From Lachnospiraceae bacterium (GTDB taxonomy: Bacteria > Bacillota > Clostridia > Lachnospirales > Lachnospiraceae), in NCBI GenBank assembly GCA_017544405.1, contig JAFYEE010000084.1, positions 1-53,466 on the forward strand: a DNA stretch of 53,466 nt, read 5' to 3'. Both the position numbers and the translations under genes were made by a program. Shown here piece by piece: positions 24,777 through 34,347 of the stretch (positions are counted from its first letter, which is position 1; the number at the start of each line of letters is the position of its first letter). Under the pieces are notes generated by a model. The model was not told where the DNA came from. It worked only from the letters and a program-made list of their open reading frames with translations, and made no database searches.

Positions 24777-27700
24777 TTACAGGCTGTATAGGTAGTCCTC
24801 GTGGTTCTCAAGGTCTCTTTCGAGGATGGAAATAAGGTGTCCGTAAGCCTTGCGGAGCATGTACTGCACGCGGTCCTCCGTGAGATCGAGTTCCTTCGCC
24901 ATCGCTGCAATCTTCACAGGTTCCTCCGCATCGTTCAGGCGTTCCACCAGGGACTGCTCCAAAACTGGAAGCTGTTCCACCGCTTCGTAAGGAAAGTGAA
25001 CCGTACTGCTCCGGGAATGCACCTGCGCATTCATCGCGCCGGCGCTCCAGATATCACGGTCCAGGTGCTTCACCAGAAGGCTCTTCGAGAGGGTGTACAT
25101 CTCTTCCATGAACCCTCTCTGCCTGTGAAGCCGGTCGCAGAGAATGGTTAGGATCTCCTCCTCGGAAATATCCTTTCGGCTCCTGCGGGCATCCTCCTCG
25201 ATCTTCTGCATTTTTCGAAGCATCTCCCACTCGCTCTTCGGAATGGACAAATGCTGAAGATCCTCCTGTGCTTTCTGATCCAGCTGCAGTCGAACATAGT
25301 AGGAAGCGTAGGTAAAAAAGCCTGCATTCCGGCTGGGATTATAATACTTCGCCGCTTCCAGCATGCCGCGCAGGATCTCTGTCTCGTGCGCTTTGGGATC
25401 GGAGGAAACTCCCTTGTGCAGGTAGGCATAGGTACCCACCAGATCTTCGGCCCGCCGCCGGTTTTCTTCGTACAGCCCGGCGAGCAGATCGCTCACCTGA
25501 CGGTTTACTTCCGCGAGCGCAGCATCCAGCGATTCCTTCGAAGGGACGGTTCCCGGAGCATCCTGGTAACCTGCCCGTGGTGTGAAGTCCTTCTGCTCCT
25601 TCAGGATCTGCAGGAACTTGCGCAGATCGTTGGACAGGAGTTTTTTCTCCGTGTGTTCTTCCTCCGGAAGATCCACCGTGCCACCACTTAAGTGAAACGC
25701 CAAAAGCAGGTAGAAATGCCGTCCGGTAACACGCCCGTTGTCCCTGGGAAGCAGATGCGCGAATTTTTCATAGGAATAATGTCTGAGCGTGCACACGGCA
25801 TCCGGATCAAAGCGTGCGGGAAGCGCTGCGGCTCCGCTGACAAGTTTTCTCCAGATCCGCCGATCGATGGCATAGAGAATGGAACGAAGATGCGCCGGAT
25901 CCTTGGCACGCCGGAACAGATCCTGAATCCTGCCAAGCCAGAGCCCGGCTTCCGCATTTTGTGACGCGCATGTCACCCGAAATCCCAATCGGCTGCCCAC
26001 ACACAGATTCCAGATGGCTTCCTTTTCATCGAAATGGCGCTGCAAGGCTTCAAGCGATACGGTATTCCCTTCCGTTTCCTCGCATATTGCCCGAAGCAAC
26101 GCAATGTCATCCAGCTGCCGCATCCGATCCTGCAGCGCAAGACAAAGCTCAGTAGAGAGATCGGCCATATCCGCGCCCGTGGCCGATTTGGCGCCGATTT
26201 CAGAAGTTCCGCCCGTATCCGCATCCCACATCAGGTCCGGAATAAACAGAACCTCCACGCGGTCCGGATCCTCTTTTTCGGGGGATTCTTCGTCCTCCTC
26301 ATCCTCCGGATCCAGCGGATAGACAGACTCCACATAAAAGTCCTTGGGAACACCGGACATAAAGCAGGACAGGGCATACGCGTCCATCGTGTTGGGGAGG
26401 TACATGCGGTGGAAATCGGAGAAGCTGCTCTCCAGAATCTGGTCGAAGGCCGCCATATAGCGCTGCAGATCCATGAAGGAGTCCCGCGGCGCCCGGGGAT
26501 CATACACATAGGAAAGTGCCTTGCACACGTTGGCATCAAAGGCACTTATCATCGTCTGATCCTCACCCTTCAGCGAAAAGCGCTCGTTTAGTTTGGTCTG
26601 CAGATCCGGCAGATCCTCCCCCCGGACCTCCTGCCCGTCAGCGAGCAGAAAGAGCAGCAGGATCAGAAAGACGATCTCACTCCGCCTTACTTCCGCCTGC
26701 TTTAAGTTGTTCTGGTAGTATTTGTCGATGTCCTCCCGGGACTTTGCCTGCCGGCCGAAGAGGACCTCCTTTTTGTTGTTGAGAGAGGCTGCGATTTTCT
26801 CCAGCGGAGCCGCAACTTCCGCAAAAAAACGGTTTGCTCCGCCATATCCGCCCTGCCTGCGCTTCTCGTTCAGGAAGGCGTACTCTTTTGCATTAAGACC
26901 GACCAGAAGCTTTCGGACCAGCAGCGCCGGACTCTCCGGCAGACCATATTCGTCCGGGCGAATGGGTTCGTGCGTGATCTCCATATCGCGAAGCATCACA
27001 GCAATCATGCTGTCCGGATTCACCTCGCCGTCGTTCCAGGGCGCATCGTCATACCGGTCCAGCAGAAAGGCGATGTACTGGATCAGGCGCAGCTCGTACA
27101 CGGTATTGCGCAGGGAGAATCCATGCAGCTGGTCGCTCACCTGAAGCAGGGATTCCAGAAATTCCTCATCGTTTGCAAAATCCACCGAGGCCAGATCCCG
27201 CGCCACACGGGTCATCCCCAGAGTCATGGGAGGCAGCGCATCCGGTGTCAGGGACAGCCGGGTGACCTGCTGTCTGTAGGCCGTCACCATTTTTGCGTAG
27301 CGATCGTACCGCGCAGAACCTGCTTTTCCCTGCGGATGCTGCTGCACATAGGAGAAGATCAGGTCCTCGGGATCGCGGTAATTCAGGCCGTCCATGGAGA
27401 CCGCGTCGAAGAATTTGAGCAGCGTGCTCCGGTCGGTCATGCCGATGCGCAGGGCGATCTGTTTGACACCGGTCTTGCCCCATTTTTTGTTGAGCAGATC
27501 ATTTTCGAAGGAGAGGTACTTCCGCCACTTTTCCTCCTTCATGCCGTAAGTTTTCTCCAGGAGCCTTGCGACCCGGCCCACATCCTTTTCCGTCCAGTCC
27601 TGCCAGTTGCCCTGCGGCGCAACATCCCCCGGGAAGAGGTCCGTCCAGTGCTGCGCCAGATATCTGCGCAGTTGCACACCTGGCACATTGCCATGCAGCT

Positions 27701-27836
27701 TCTCATCCAGAAACTGCCGGACATCACTCTGCATCCGAAGCCTGCGAAGCTCGTCATATTGTTCACTGCTGTAAGTGTTCCACAGCTCCATGAAGTCATT
27801 TTCCACCATACCGGTGTAAGATGATCCGTTTCCCAT
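24777..27836 (-). CDS. very large protein with sigma-70-like C-terminus
   Basis: 1019 residues. Residues ~792-860 look like sigma region 2: NRRRAEDLVGTYAYLH, then ETEILRGMLEAAKYYNPSRN and FFTYASYYVRLQL, the analogue of FDPSRG-FSTYA-WWIRQ. LSIPKSEWEMLRKMQKI resembles the start of region 3. Residues ~970-1010, EPVKIAAMAKELDLTEDRVQ, form a region 4-type helix-turn-helix. The first ~790 residues are mostly helical and unrecognised, with an acidic stretch DPEDEEDEESPEKEDPD. Typical sigma factors have 160-600 residues. It follows two kinases and could be their target. The domain call is by eye and should be confirmed with profiles. Confidence 0.6.
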   Translation of the reverse strand: MGNGSSYTGMVENDFMELWNTYSSEQYDELRRLRMQSDVRQFLDEKLHGNVPGVQLRRYLAQHWTDLFPGDVAPQGNWQDWTEKDVGRVARLLEKTYGMKEEKWRKYLSFENDLLNKKWGKTGVKQIALRIGMTDRSTLLKFFDAVSMDGLNYRDPEDLIFSYVQQHPQGKAGSARYDRYAKMVTAYRQQVTRLSLTPDALPPMTLGMTRVARDLASVDFANDEEFLESLLQVSDQLHGFSLRNTVYELRLIQYIAFLLDRYDDAPWNDGEVNPDSMIAVMLRDMEITHEPIRPDEYGLPESPALLVRKLLVGLNAKEYAFLNEKRRQGGYGGANRFFAEVAAPLEKIAASLNNKKEVLFGRQAKSREDIDKYYQNNLKQAEVRRSEIVFLILLLFLLADGQEVRGEDLPDLQTKLNERFSLKGEDQTMISAFDANVCKALSYVYDPRAPRDSFMDLQRYMAAFDQILESSFSDFHRMYLPNTMDAYALSCFMSGVPKDFYVESVYPLDPEDEEDEESPEKEDPDRVEVLFIPDLMWDADTGGTSEIGAKSATGADMADLSTELCLALQDRMRQLDDIALLRAICEETEGNTVSLEALQRHFDEKEAIWNLCVGSRLGFRVTCASQNAEAGLWLGRIQDLFRRAKDPAHLRSILYAIDRRIWRKLVSGAAALPARFDPDAVCTLRHYSYEKFAHLLPRDNGRVTGRHFYLLLAFHLSGGTVDLPEEEHTEKKLLSNDLRKFLQILKEQKDFTPRAGYQDAPGTVPSKESLDAALAEVNRQVSDLLAGLYEENRRRAEDLVGTYAYLHKGVSSDPKAHETEILRGMLEAAKYYNPSRNAGFFTYASYYVRLQLDQKAQEDLQHLSIPKSEWEMLRKMQKIEEDARRSRKDISEEEILTILCDRLHRQRGFMEEMYTLSKSLLVKHLDRDIWSAGAMNAQVHSRSSTVHFPYEAVEQLPVLEQSLVERLNDAEEPVKIAAMAKELDLTEDRVQYMLRKAYGHLISILERDLENHEDYLYSL

Positions 27837-27907
27837 CTGATTCGATCTCCATCTTCTGAGTGTGTAACGGGTCGAGCTCTGCCTCCTGCACGTTCGTACG
27901 ATTCGTG

Positions 27908-30685
27908 TCAGGAGAAAATATATTCCAGTACTTCGGAGGCCTTGAAGACGTCCTCCTCATATTCTCCACTGGCGTAGGTAAGCGCGATGGTTCCTTTACC
28001 GGACCCTCGCAGTTCCCTGATATCTTCATAGCGGATCAGGCCCTTACGCTTGAAGCAGGTGCCCGCCATTCCCGCCTTGGTGAAGAGGATGACTTCCCTG
28101 CCGATCCCCAGGAGAGAAGCGGAGGGTGCGAGTACGGCTACGATATCATTTTCGTTTAGTTGCAGATCCAGTTTTTCCAGAGCCTGCTTCTTCAGGCGGT
28201 CCGTCAGTTTCTTCCCGACGACCGGGCGGTAGGACGCCGGGAAGTCGGAAGAGGATTCACCCGCCAGATGGATTCTGCTGCGGATGTGATCGGTTCGGGC
28301 AGTTTGCTTCTCTTCCTCTGTTCCGGAACTAAGCACAGAAGTTTTCCCTGTTGTTGACCAGTTGGAAGATTCATCTTCCTCTTTCGGTTCCTCTTGGGGG
28401 TAAAGGCTTGAAAGTTTTACGCTCCAAGTGTACAGTTCCCCTATATGAGGATTCCCTTCCTCGATAGGTATGCCTGATGACAGTCTTACCGTAGCGAAGT
28501 ACTCATTTTTCATTCGACTTTTCATCGCAGGAACCTGTTGAACCACTTCCTCAATATGACGAAATGCTTTACAAGTGTATTGTGTCGCTTCCGAAAACAT
28601 CCCCATCGAAACGCACACAATCATCCCATCGATATAACAGCCGACCAGGCTCGAATGAATGGTTTCATCTTCACTATATGACTTATGAAGTCCTTCAAAT
28701 AGGTCTATCATTTTGATGCAATATTCATATGCTTTCTGAACTCTCCCCAACTTTAAGCAGCTTCTGGACATTCTGGACAAAGTAAATGCATAATTATGGA
28801 TCCAGCTTTTGGTTTGCTTTTCTTCTTCCTCGTAAGAACCTAAAAACGCGAGGCGTATATCTGCATAATATAGTACCCCTTCCCAATCCTTATTCTGCAT
28901 TTTTGAATCCATACAAAGCATGAGGAACCGGCTCACTTCGGCCCTGTCCTGATCATCCAATAGCTTCCCCGCTTCCTCCAAATAGCGTTCTATTTCCTCC
29001 CGATAGTCTCTCGCGGGAAAGGTATCATTCAATAGCGCAGCCAGGTAGTCTCCTATCTCCGAAAAAACAATTTGTTCGGATTCTACCAGCAGGGAATGAA
29101 AGAGGGGAAGAATGCTTCTATCGCCTGTAAGACAGTATGTCTCTTTCAACCATCGGACTAGTGGTACTTCTATTTCTGCGGGGTTGTAGCATTGAATATC
29201 GTCACGGGAGAGCAGGTTCTCAAAAATCTGTATTCCGGATACAATGCATAGAGTCACTCTGCCATTTTGAACGCTCTGATTAACAAACTCATACGCTCGA
29301 TCCAAGGCAGTAATTGTATCCAAGCCAAAGATCTCATTTATGACATCTCTATCGGTTTCTATCTCCCCAAACCAGTCTTTTCCTTCAAGAAGTTCCTTAA
29401 CCCGATAAAACAATGTTGATAAAAAGACATAACTATCCTCATGATCCGTTTGTGGATGTTCCGTCCGTTTTTCGATGGATACGTTGATTTCTCGGATTCT
29501 GTCTGCTTCCGGGGATAATTTCCAACGTAACTCCTTAATATCCGCCAGGAACTCTGCCGTATCGGAATATCGTTCCGTTGGATCGTTTTGTGTCGCTTTC
29601 AGAAGGAGATCCAGGAGGTCCTGCTTAACGTCTTCTTTTCCTTCCCAGTTGCATATGTTATCCAGTTCAGCGCTTAGCTTCCAGTCGTTGACCTCCACTC
29701 CGTTTTTTTGAGGTGGGAATTCCCCGCAGAGCATGTAATACAACACTGCACCGCACTGGTAGTAATCTGCCGGTTCCGTCCAACCGTAATAATCCTCCTT
29801 CCGAAGTTCCGGAGGGCGATATCCGGGCGAGGTGCCTGCAAGGCGATCCTTCCCGGTTTCCTCCCACGCTGCATGGCGGAATGGATGTTCATCCTCTGGA
29901 AGCAGTTGCTGCGAAGAGCCAAAATCGATGAACTGAACAAAAAGATCCGTCAGAGAGTTGGGTGATTTTATGAACAGCATATTTTCCGGCTTGATATCCT
30001 CATGGACCCACTCGTTCCGATGCATCACTCCGGTAGCCTGGACTATTTTTTCGAGTGCCAGAATGCATCCATAGGGGCTGAGTTGTTTCCGGCTATCGGA
30101 GAGCAGAGAAAGCGTCCACATTTTCTCCCTTTGCGCCATTTTCGGATTGTCGCACCAGGTGTCGATCCGCCGGATCAGACCGGATAGCGAATATGCATCC
30201 GAGACCGGATGCATGATGGAAAACACTGCCAGTTCCGATACGCCCTGCTCGCTTTGGATCCAATGTTCCGTGGATATCTCTTTCCCATCCGGTTCGGTTA
30301 CCCGGATGGCATACTCGACCTGATCCACATGGCCGATCGTAATGTTGCGGGTGCCGCCGGAGCCTGCTGCCCCATCACAGTTAGCATACTCCTGCAGAGC
30401 TTTCTCCAGGTAGTGCTCCTTCTCACAACAGGGAATCCTGTCATTTTTGTCCAGAATGACCCCGCCGATGCGCTCATAGTTTTCCGCATGATCCGAAGGA
30501 TAATACTCCTTCAGAATCACGCGATCCCGTGTTTCACGCTTCTGCAGCGCAGCCGAATACACGATTCCGCTCCCACCCTGCGAGATGACCGACAGAATCT
30601 CATATTCATGCACATTTTCTCTATGCTGTTCCGTCGCACTGTTGGTTACAATGCGCGTTCCCTTTTTCATCGGTTGAATCGACAT
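27908..30685 (-). CDS. Ser/Thr protein kinase with helical repeats and PH-like tail (copy 1)
   Basis: 925 residues. Kinase domain about 28-395: glycine loop GGSGIVYSA, Lys59 (VILKEYYP), catalytic loop H228-E-D230-IKPEN and D254-F-G. The Arg of HRD is Glu here. An extra ~90 residues sit in the N-lobe (GAAGSGGTRNITIGHVDQV). The middle (about 400-810) looks like tetratricopeptide-type helices. The last ~100 residues (NENDIVAVLAPSASLLGIG to KASEVLEYIFS) look like a PH-type beta domain. No membrane helix. 18 bases after its homologue; ends shared with it nearly base for base. Confidence 0.75.
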   Translation of the reverse strand: MSIQPMKKGTRIVTNSATEQHRENVHEYEILSVISQGGSGIVYSAALQKRETRDRVILKEYYPSDHAENYERIGGVILDKNDRIPCCEKEHYLEKALQEYANCDGAAGSGGTRNITIGHVDQVEYAIRVTEPDGKEISTEHWIQSEQGVSELAVFSIMHPVSDAYSLSGLIRRIDTWCDNPKMAQREKMWTLSLLSDSRKQLSPYGCILALEKIVQATGVMHRNEWVHEDIKPENMLFIKSPNSLTDLFVQFIDFGSSQQLLPEDEHPFRHAAWEETGKDRLAGTSPGYRPPELRKEDYYGWTEPADYYQCGAVLYYMLCGEFPPQKNGVEVNDWKLSAELDNICNWEGKEDVKQDLLDLLLKATQNDPTERYSDTAEFLADIKELRWKLSPEADRIREINVSIEKRTEHPQTDHEDSYVFLSTLFYRVKELLEGKDWFGEIETDRDVINEIFGLDTITALDRAYEFVNQSVQNGRVTLCIVSGIQIFENLLSRDDIQCYNPAEIEVPLVRWLKETYCLTGDRSILPLFHSLLVESEQIVFSEIGDYLAALLNDTFPARDYREEIERYLEEAGKLLDDQDRAEVSRFLMLCMDSKMQNKDWEGVLYYADIRLAFLGSYEEEEKQTKSWIHNYAFTLSRMSRSCLKLGRVQKAYEYCIKMIDLFEGLHKSYSEDETIHSSLVGCYIDGMIVCVSMGMFSEATQYTCKAFRHIEEVVQQVPAMKSRMKNEYFATVRLSSGIPIEEGNPHIGELYTWSVKLSSLYPQEEPKEEDESSNWSTTGKTSVLSSGTEEEKQTARTDHIRSRIHLAGESSSDFPASYRPVVGKKLTDRLKKQALEKLDLQLNENDIVAVLAPSASLLGIGREVILFTKAGMAGTCFKRKGLIRYEDIRELRGSGKGTIALTYASGEYEEDVFKASEVLEYIFS
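28047..28292 (-). repeat. long direct repeat, copy 1 (PH-like domain of kinase 1)
   Basis: 246 bases match 30843..31088 with seven differences counted by eye and no gaps. It covers the start of the C-terminal domain in each kinase gene, while the sequence on the 5' side is much less alike. This points to gene conversion or recent unequal exchange. Confidence 0.8.
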
Positions 30686-30703
30686 AGTTCCCCCGTTTGC
30701 GAT

Positions 30704-33421
30704 TCAGGAAAAGATATATTCCAGAACTTCGGATGCCTTGAAGGCGTCCTCTTCGTATGCCTCATCCGAGAAGGTGATCGCAACGGTACCTTCCTTGGAC
30801 TCTCGTACTTCTTTCACCTCTTCATAGTGGATCACACCCTTGCGCTTGAAGCAGGTTCCCGCTATGCCCGCCTTGGTGAAGAGGATGACCTCCCTGCCGA
30901 TCCCCAGGAGAGAAGCGGAGGGTGCGAGTACGGCTACGATATCATTTTCGTTTAGTTGCAGATCCAGTTTTTCCAGAGCCTGCTTCTTCAGGCGGTCCGT
31001 CAGCTTCTTCCCGACGACCGGGCGGTAGGACGCCGGGAAGTCGGAAGAAGATTCACCCGCCAGACGGATTCTGCTGCGGATGTGATCGATACGCGCGGTG
31101 GCCGGATTACCGCGCTGCTCCGATGCCTTAACCTTTACAACCTGACCCGGGGGCGTTTCTTTTTTCTTCGGCTGAAAGAGCTTTGCCACTTTTTCCAGAA
31201 GCCCATACAACTCTCCCAGATGCGGGTTGCTTTCCTCCGCCGGTATTTCTCCCGCATACAGAGTCACCATTTGATACATCACCACCAGCCGCCGTGTGCT
31301 CGCCGGGATCTCGCGGATCAGGGAATCCATCAGACGAAGCGCTTTACAGCAGTACTCTGTAGCTTCTGTATATTCCCCCATCTCAATACAGAATGCACTC
31401 TGATAATGATACGACTCGACCAGATTGATCCCGACACTTCCACGTAGGGAAGGTGCCTTGTGCAGGGATTCTTCCGACAGACGTATGGCCCTCCCGTTGT
31501 CCTCGTAGGCCTCCCGTACTCTGCCCAGGTTCCTTTCGATCACTGCTCTGGTCAGATAGAAGAAGTCGTCCGGATCCTTCATCAGGGTGCGTAGTTGATC
31601 CGAATACCCGATGGCCTTCTCCCACTCACTGAAATTCATGGCACTCTTAATGCGTACCAGCTGTAAATCCCGCGCATGTCCATCAACCAAAATCTCTTTT
31701 TCTGCTTCCTCTAGATACCGTTCCGTCTCTTCCCGATAGATTTCATTATAAAATGCACCATCGGTCAAGCTTATCAGATAATTGCAGGTAATGCCGAATG
31801 CGGATCGATCCAATCCGATCATCATGGAGGAGAAGATCGAAAGGATTTCCGAATTGCCCATATATGAGTAACTGTAACGTAACAGATCGGAAAGCAGATA
31901 GAGGATTTCGATCGGGTCGAAACGATTCAGATCCTCTCTGGCCAAAAGGTTCCCACAGATCAGTATTCCCGCTTTGATCCATGCGTCTTTTCTCCCATGC
32001 CCTACCATACGCACACTATAGTCATGGAGGCGGCCAATCTCCTGATCCGTATCCAGTGCGCAGATTTGCTCTATCTCCTCCTGATCTATGGTCATACTCT
32101 GAAACCATTTCTCCTGCTCCACAATGGCTTTGAGTTTGCCAAAGCAGTCTCTGATCAGTGCATATTGAGCGGAATATTCAGCAGAAGGAGGGGTTTCTCT
32201 TCTCCGTTTGATCGCTGCGTCAACTTTTTTGATCTTGTCCGCTTCCGGCGACAATTTCCAACGTACATCCCGGATATCTTCCATAAGTTCCGATGCATCG
32301 GAATAACGGTTTTCCGGATCACTCTGCGTGGATTTCAGAAGGATGTCCAGGAGCTGACTCCGGACGTCTTCTCTTCCTTCCCAGTTGCAGAGGCTGTCCA
32401 ACTCGGAGGAGAGCTTCCAGTCGTTTGCCTCAACTCCATTTTTCCGGGGCGGGAACACGCCGCATAGCATGTAATACAACACAGCACCACACTGGTAGAA
32501 ATCCGCCGGCTCTGTCCAGCCGTAATAATCCTCCCTGCGAAGCTCGGGAGGGCGGTATCCGGGCGAGGTGCCCGTGAGGCGGTCTCTTCCTTTCTCATCC
32601 AGAGCCGCATGCCGAAGTGGATGCGCATCCTCGGGAAGGAGCGGCTGCGCCGACCCGAAGTCGATGAACTGAACCAGCAGTGAGGTCCAGGAATTCGGCT
32701 GTTTGATGAAAAGCATGTTCTCGGGCTTAATATCCTCATGGACCCAGTCATTTCGGTGCATCACCCCGGTCGCCTGCACGATCTGTTCAAAGGCCAGAAT
32801 ACAGCCGTAAGGACTGAGCTTTTCCTTGTCCTCGGACAGCAGGGAAAGGGTCCATTTCCGCTCCATATCCCGCATCTTCGGACTGTTACACCAGACGTAG
32901 ATCTGGCGAATCAGATCCGGAAGCGAATACGCATGCGCGGTCTGATGCATGATGGCGAAGACCCCCAGCGCCGATTCCTTCTTCGGCACCCAATCCGTAT
33001 TTTCCACAGAGATGGTCTGTTCTTCCGGTTCCGTTACCTCAACCGCAAACTCGACCTGATCCACATGACCGATCGTAATGTTGCGGGTGCCGCCCGAACC
33101 GGCCGCACCGTCACAGTTGTCATATTCCTGAAGAGCCTTGACGAGGTAGTGCTCCTGCATGCAGCAAGGGACACCGGTCTGTTTATCCCGGATGACTCCG
33201 CCGATGCGCTCATATTTTTCGCTGTTTTCCGCGGGATAGTATTCCTTGAGGATCACGAGGTCACGATATTTTTTTCTCTGCAGCGCAGCCGAATACACGA
33301 TTCCGCTCCCACCCTGCGAGATGACCGACAGAATCTCATATTCCCGCACATTTTCGCTGTGCTGATCCGTCGCACTGTTGGTCACAATGCGCGTTCCTTT
33401 AAGCATTGGCTGAATGGACAT
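30704..33421 (-). CDS. Ser/Thr protein kinase with helical repeats and PH-like tail (copy 2)
   Basis: 905 residues, homologous over its whole length to the next gene. Glycine loop GGSGIVYSA, Lys59, H228-E-D230-IKPEN and an FIDFGSAQ segment are all kept, so the catalytic core is intact. The middle (about 410-790) is alignable but far more diverged (for example YREETERYLEEAEKEILVD against YREEIERYLEEAGKLLDDQ). The C-terminal PH-like domain is almost identical. First gene of the locus; AAAGGAG upstream. No clear promoter found in the 52 bases before it. Confidence 0.75.
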   Translation of the reverse strand: MSIQPMLKGTRIVTNSATDQHSENVREYEILSVISQGGSGIVYSAALQRKKYRDLVILKEYYPAENSEKYERIGGVIRDKQTGVPCCMQEHYLVKALQEYDNCDGAAGSGGTRNITIGHVDQVEFAVEVTEPEEQTISVENTDWVPKKESALGVFAIMHQTAHAYSLPDLIRQIYVWCNSPKMRDMERKWTLSLLSEDKEKLSPYGCILAFEQIVQATGVMHRNDWVHEDIKPENMLFIKQPNSWTSLLVQFIDFGSAQPLLPEDAHPLRHAALDEKGRDRLTGTSPGYRPPELRREDYYGWTEPADFYQCGAVLYYMLCGVFPPRKNGVEANDWKLSSELDSLCNWEGREDVRSQLLDILLKSTQSDPENRYSDASELMEDIRDVRWKLSPEADKIKKVDAAIKRRRETPPSAEYSAQYALIRDCFGKLKAIVEQEKWFQSMTIDQEEIEQICALDTDQEIGRLHDYSVRMVGHGRKDAWIKAGILICGNLLAREDLNRFDPIEILYLLSDLLRYSYSYMGNSEILSIFSSMMIGLDRSAFGITCNYLISLTDGAFYNEIYREETERYLEEAEKEILVDGHARDLQLVRIKSAMNFSEWEKAIGYSDQLRTLMKDPDDFFYLTRAVIERNLGRVREAYEDNGRAIRLSEESLHKAPSLRGSVGINLVESYHYQSAFCIEMGEYTEATEYCCKALRLMDSLIREIPASTRRLVVMYQMVTLYAGEIPAEESNPHLGELYGLLEKVAKLFQPKKKETPPGQVVKVKASEQRGNPATARIDHIRSRIRLAGESSSDFPASYRPVVGKKLTDRLKKQALEKLDLQLNENDIVAVLAPSASLLGIGREVILFTKAGIAGTCFKRKGVIHYEEVKEVRESKEGTVAITFSDEAYEEDAFKASEVLEYIFS
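30843..31088 (-). repeat. long direct repeat, copy 2 (PH-like domain of kinase 2)
   Basis: Partner of 28047..28292. A further near-identical stretch covers the glycine-loop codons of both genes near 30550-30605 and 33285-33350. Confidence 0.8.
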
Positions 33422-33473
33422 TTTCCCCCTGCTCCTTTGTTCTTCTGCCCCTTAACTTCACACAGGTTCCGGA

Positions 33474-34232
33474 CTACTTCCCGATGAGGCGGACGATGCT
33501 CTCTTCGGACGCCTCGGGGTACAGCTCCTTGACGCGGTCAAGGATGCGCTGCCGGGAGACGGACGGCGCTTCGGTATAGGCGGAGGTTACGTAATCGTAC
33601 CCCCACACGGTCTCGGGCGGCAGCATGATGGACACGGCCATCCCGTATTCCTCGCCGCGTTTGTTGGTCCGCCTGCGAAAATCGGTGATGACGAGGTACA
33701 GCTGCATCTGCAGTCCGGAGATGATGCCGGGGTAATTCTTCTCGCCGTCCTTGCCCCCGAAGCCGGCCCGCTTCTTGAGCTCAGTGGAGAGGATCTCCTC
33801 ATCCTTCCAGAGGATGTCGCCGTCCTCGTCCTCCGCGGTATAGAAGTCCATGATCTTCTTCTCGCGGCGGCTGGCCAGTCCGTCGGCCCAGCGGCTGTCA
33901 AAATCGTACCCGTCCCTCCGGAAATTGGCAAAGTACGGGAGCCACTCCCGGCTGATAAATCCGGCCTTGTGCCCGAAAAATTTTCCGTATGCGACCTCCC
34001 GGCTGGCGGCGATGATCTCGCGCCACTCCCAGGGGTCCTCCTCGCGGATACCGGTCCACCAGTAGTCCGGGGAGACATGTTCCTCCGCGGAAAATCCCTT
34101 CACTTCGTTCGCAAAGAGGGGCAAAAATCCCACCTCATTGATCCAGCTCACCAGTTCCTTCCAGGTGCGGATCCGGTACGGGTCGTCCCAGTCCAGCCCC
34201 CGCATGATCCATTCTCCGTTTTCGTTTGCCAT
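33474..34232 (-). CDS. AlkZ-related winged-helix protein
   Basis: 252 residues. The segments ELVSWINEVGFLPLF, EEDPWEWREIIAASREVAY, GKFFGHKAGFISREWLPYF and LKKRAGFGGKDGE follow the pattern of proteins annotated as AlkZ-related in Clostridia. AlkZ is a winged-helix DNA glycosylase for bulky alkyl and crosslink lesions. The catalytic QxQ/QxD motif of AlkZ is not obvious here, so activity is uncertain. AAAGGATG site before the ATG. It ends just before the kinase genes. Confidence 0.5.
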   Translation of the reverse strand: MANENGEWIMRGLDWDDPYRIRTWKELVSWINEVGFLPLFANEVKGFSAEEHVSPDYWWTGIREEDPWEWREIIAASREVAYGKFFGHKAGFISREWLPYFANFRRDGYDFDSRWADGLASRREKKIMDFYTAEDEDGDILWKDEEILSTELKKRAGFGGKDGEKNYPGIISGLQMQLYLVITDFRRRTNKRGEEYGMAVSIMLPPETVWGYDYVTSAYTEAPSVSRQRILDRVKELYPEASEESIVRLIGK

Positions 34233-34290
34233 CTTTGTTCATCCTTTTTGTGTATCTGAAAATGCGTTAAACCATCTGCTCTCAGGCGTA

Positions 34291-34347
34291 TTTCATCCGG
34301 TTTGCGCTCTTTCATCCGGCTTGCGTCCTTTAGTCCAGCTTGAGTCC
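34291..34347 (-). repeat. three 19-bp tandem repeats over the 3' end of the S1 gene
   Basis: Units of 19 bases at 34291, 34310 and 34329 share TTT-x-x-TCC-x-G-x-TTG. The third unit contains the stop codon and last codons of the S1-domain gene (KLD-stop). Confidence 0.7.
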
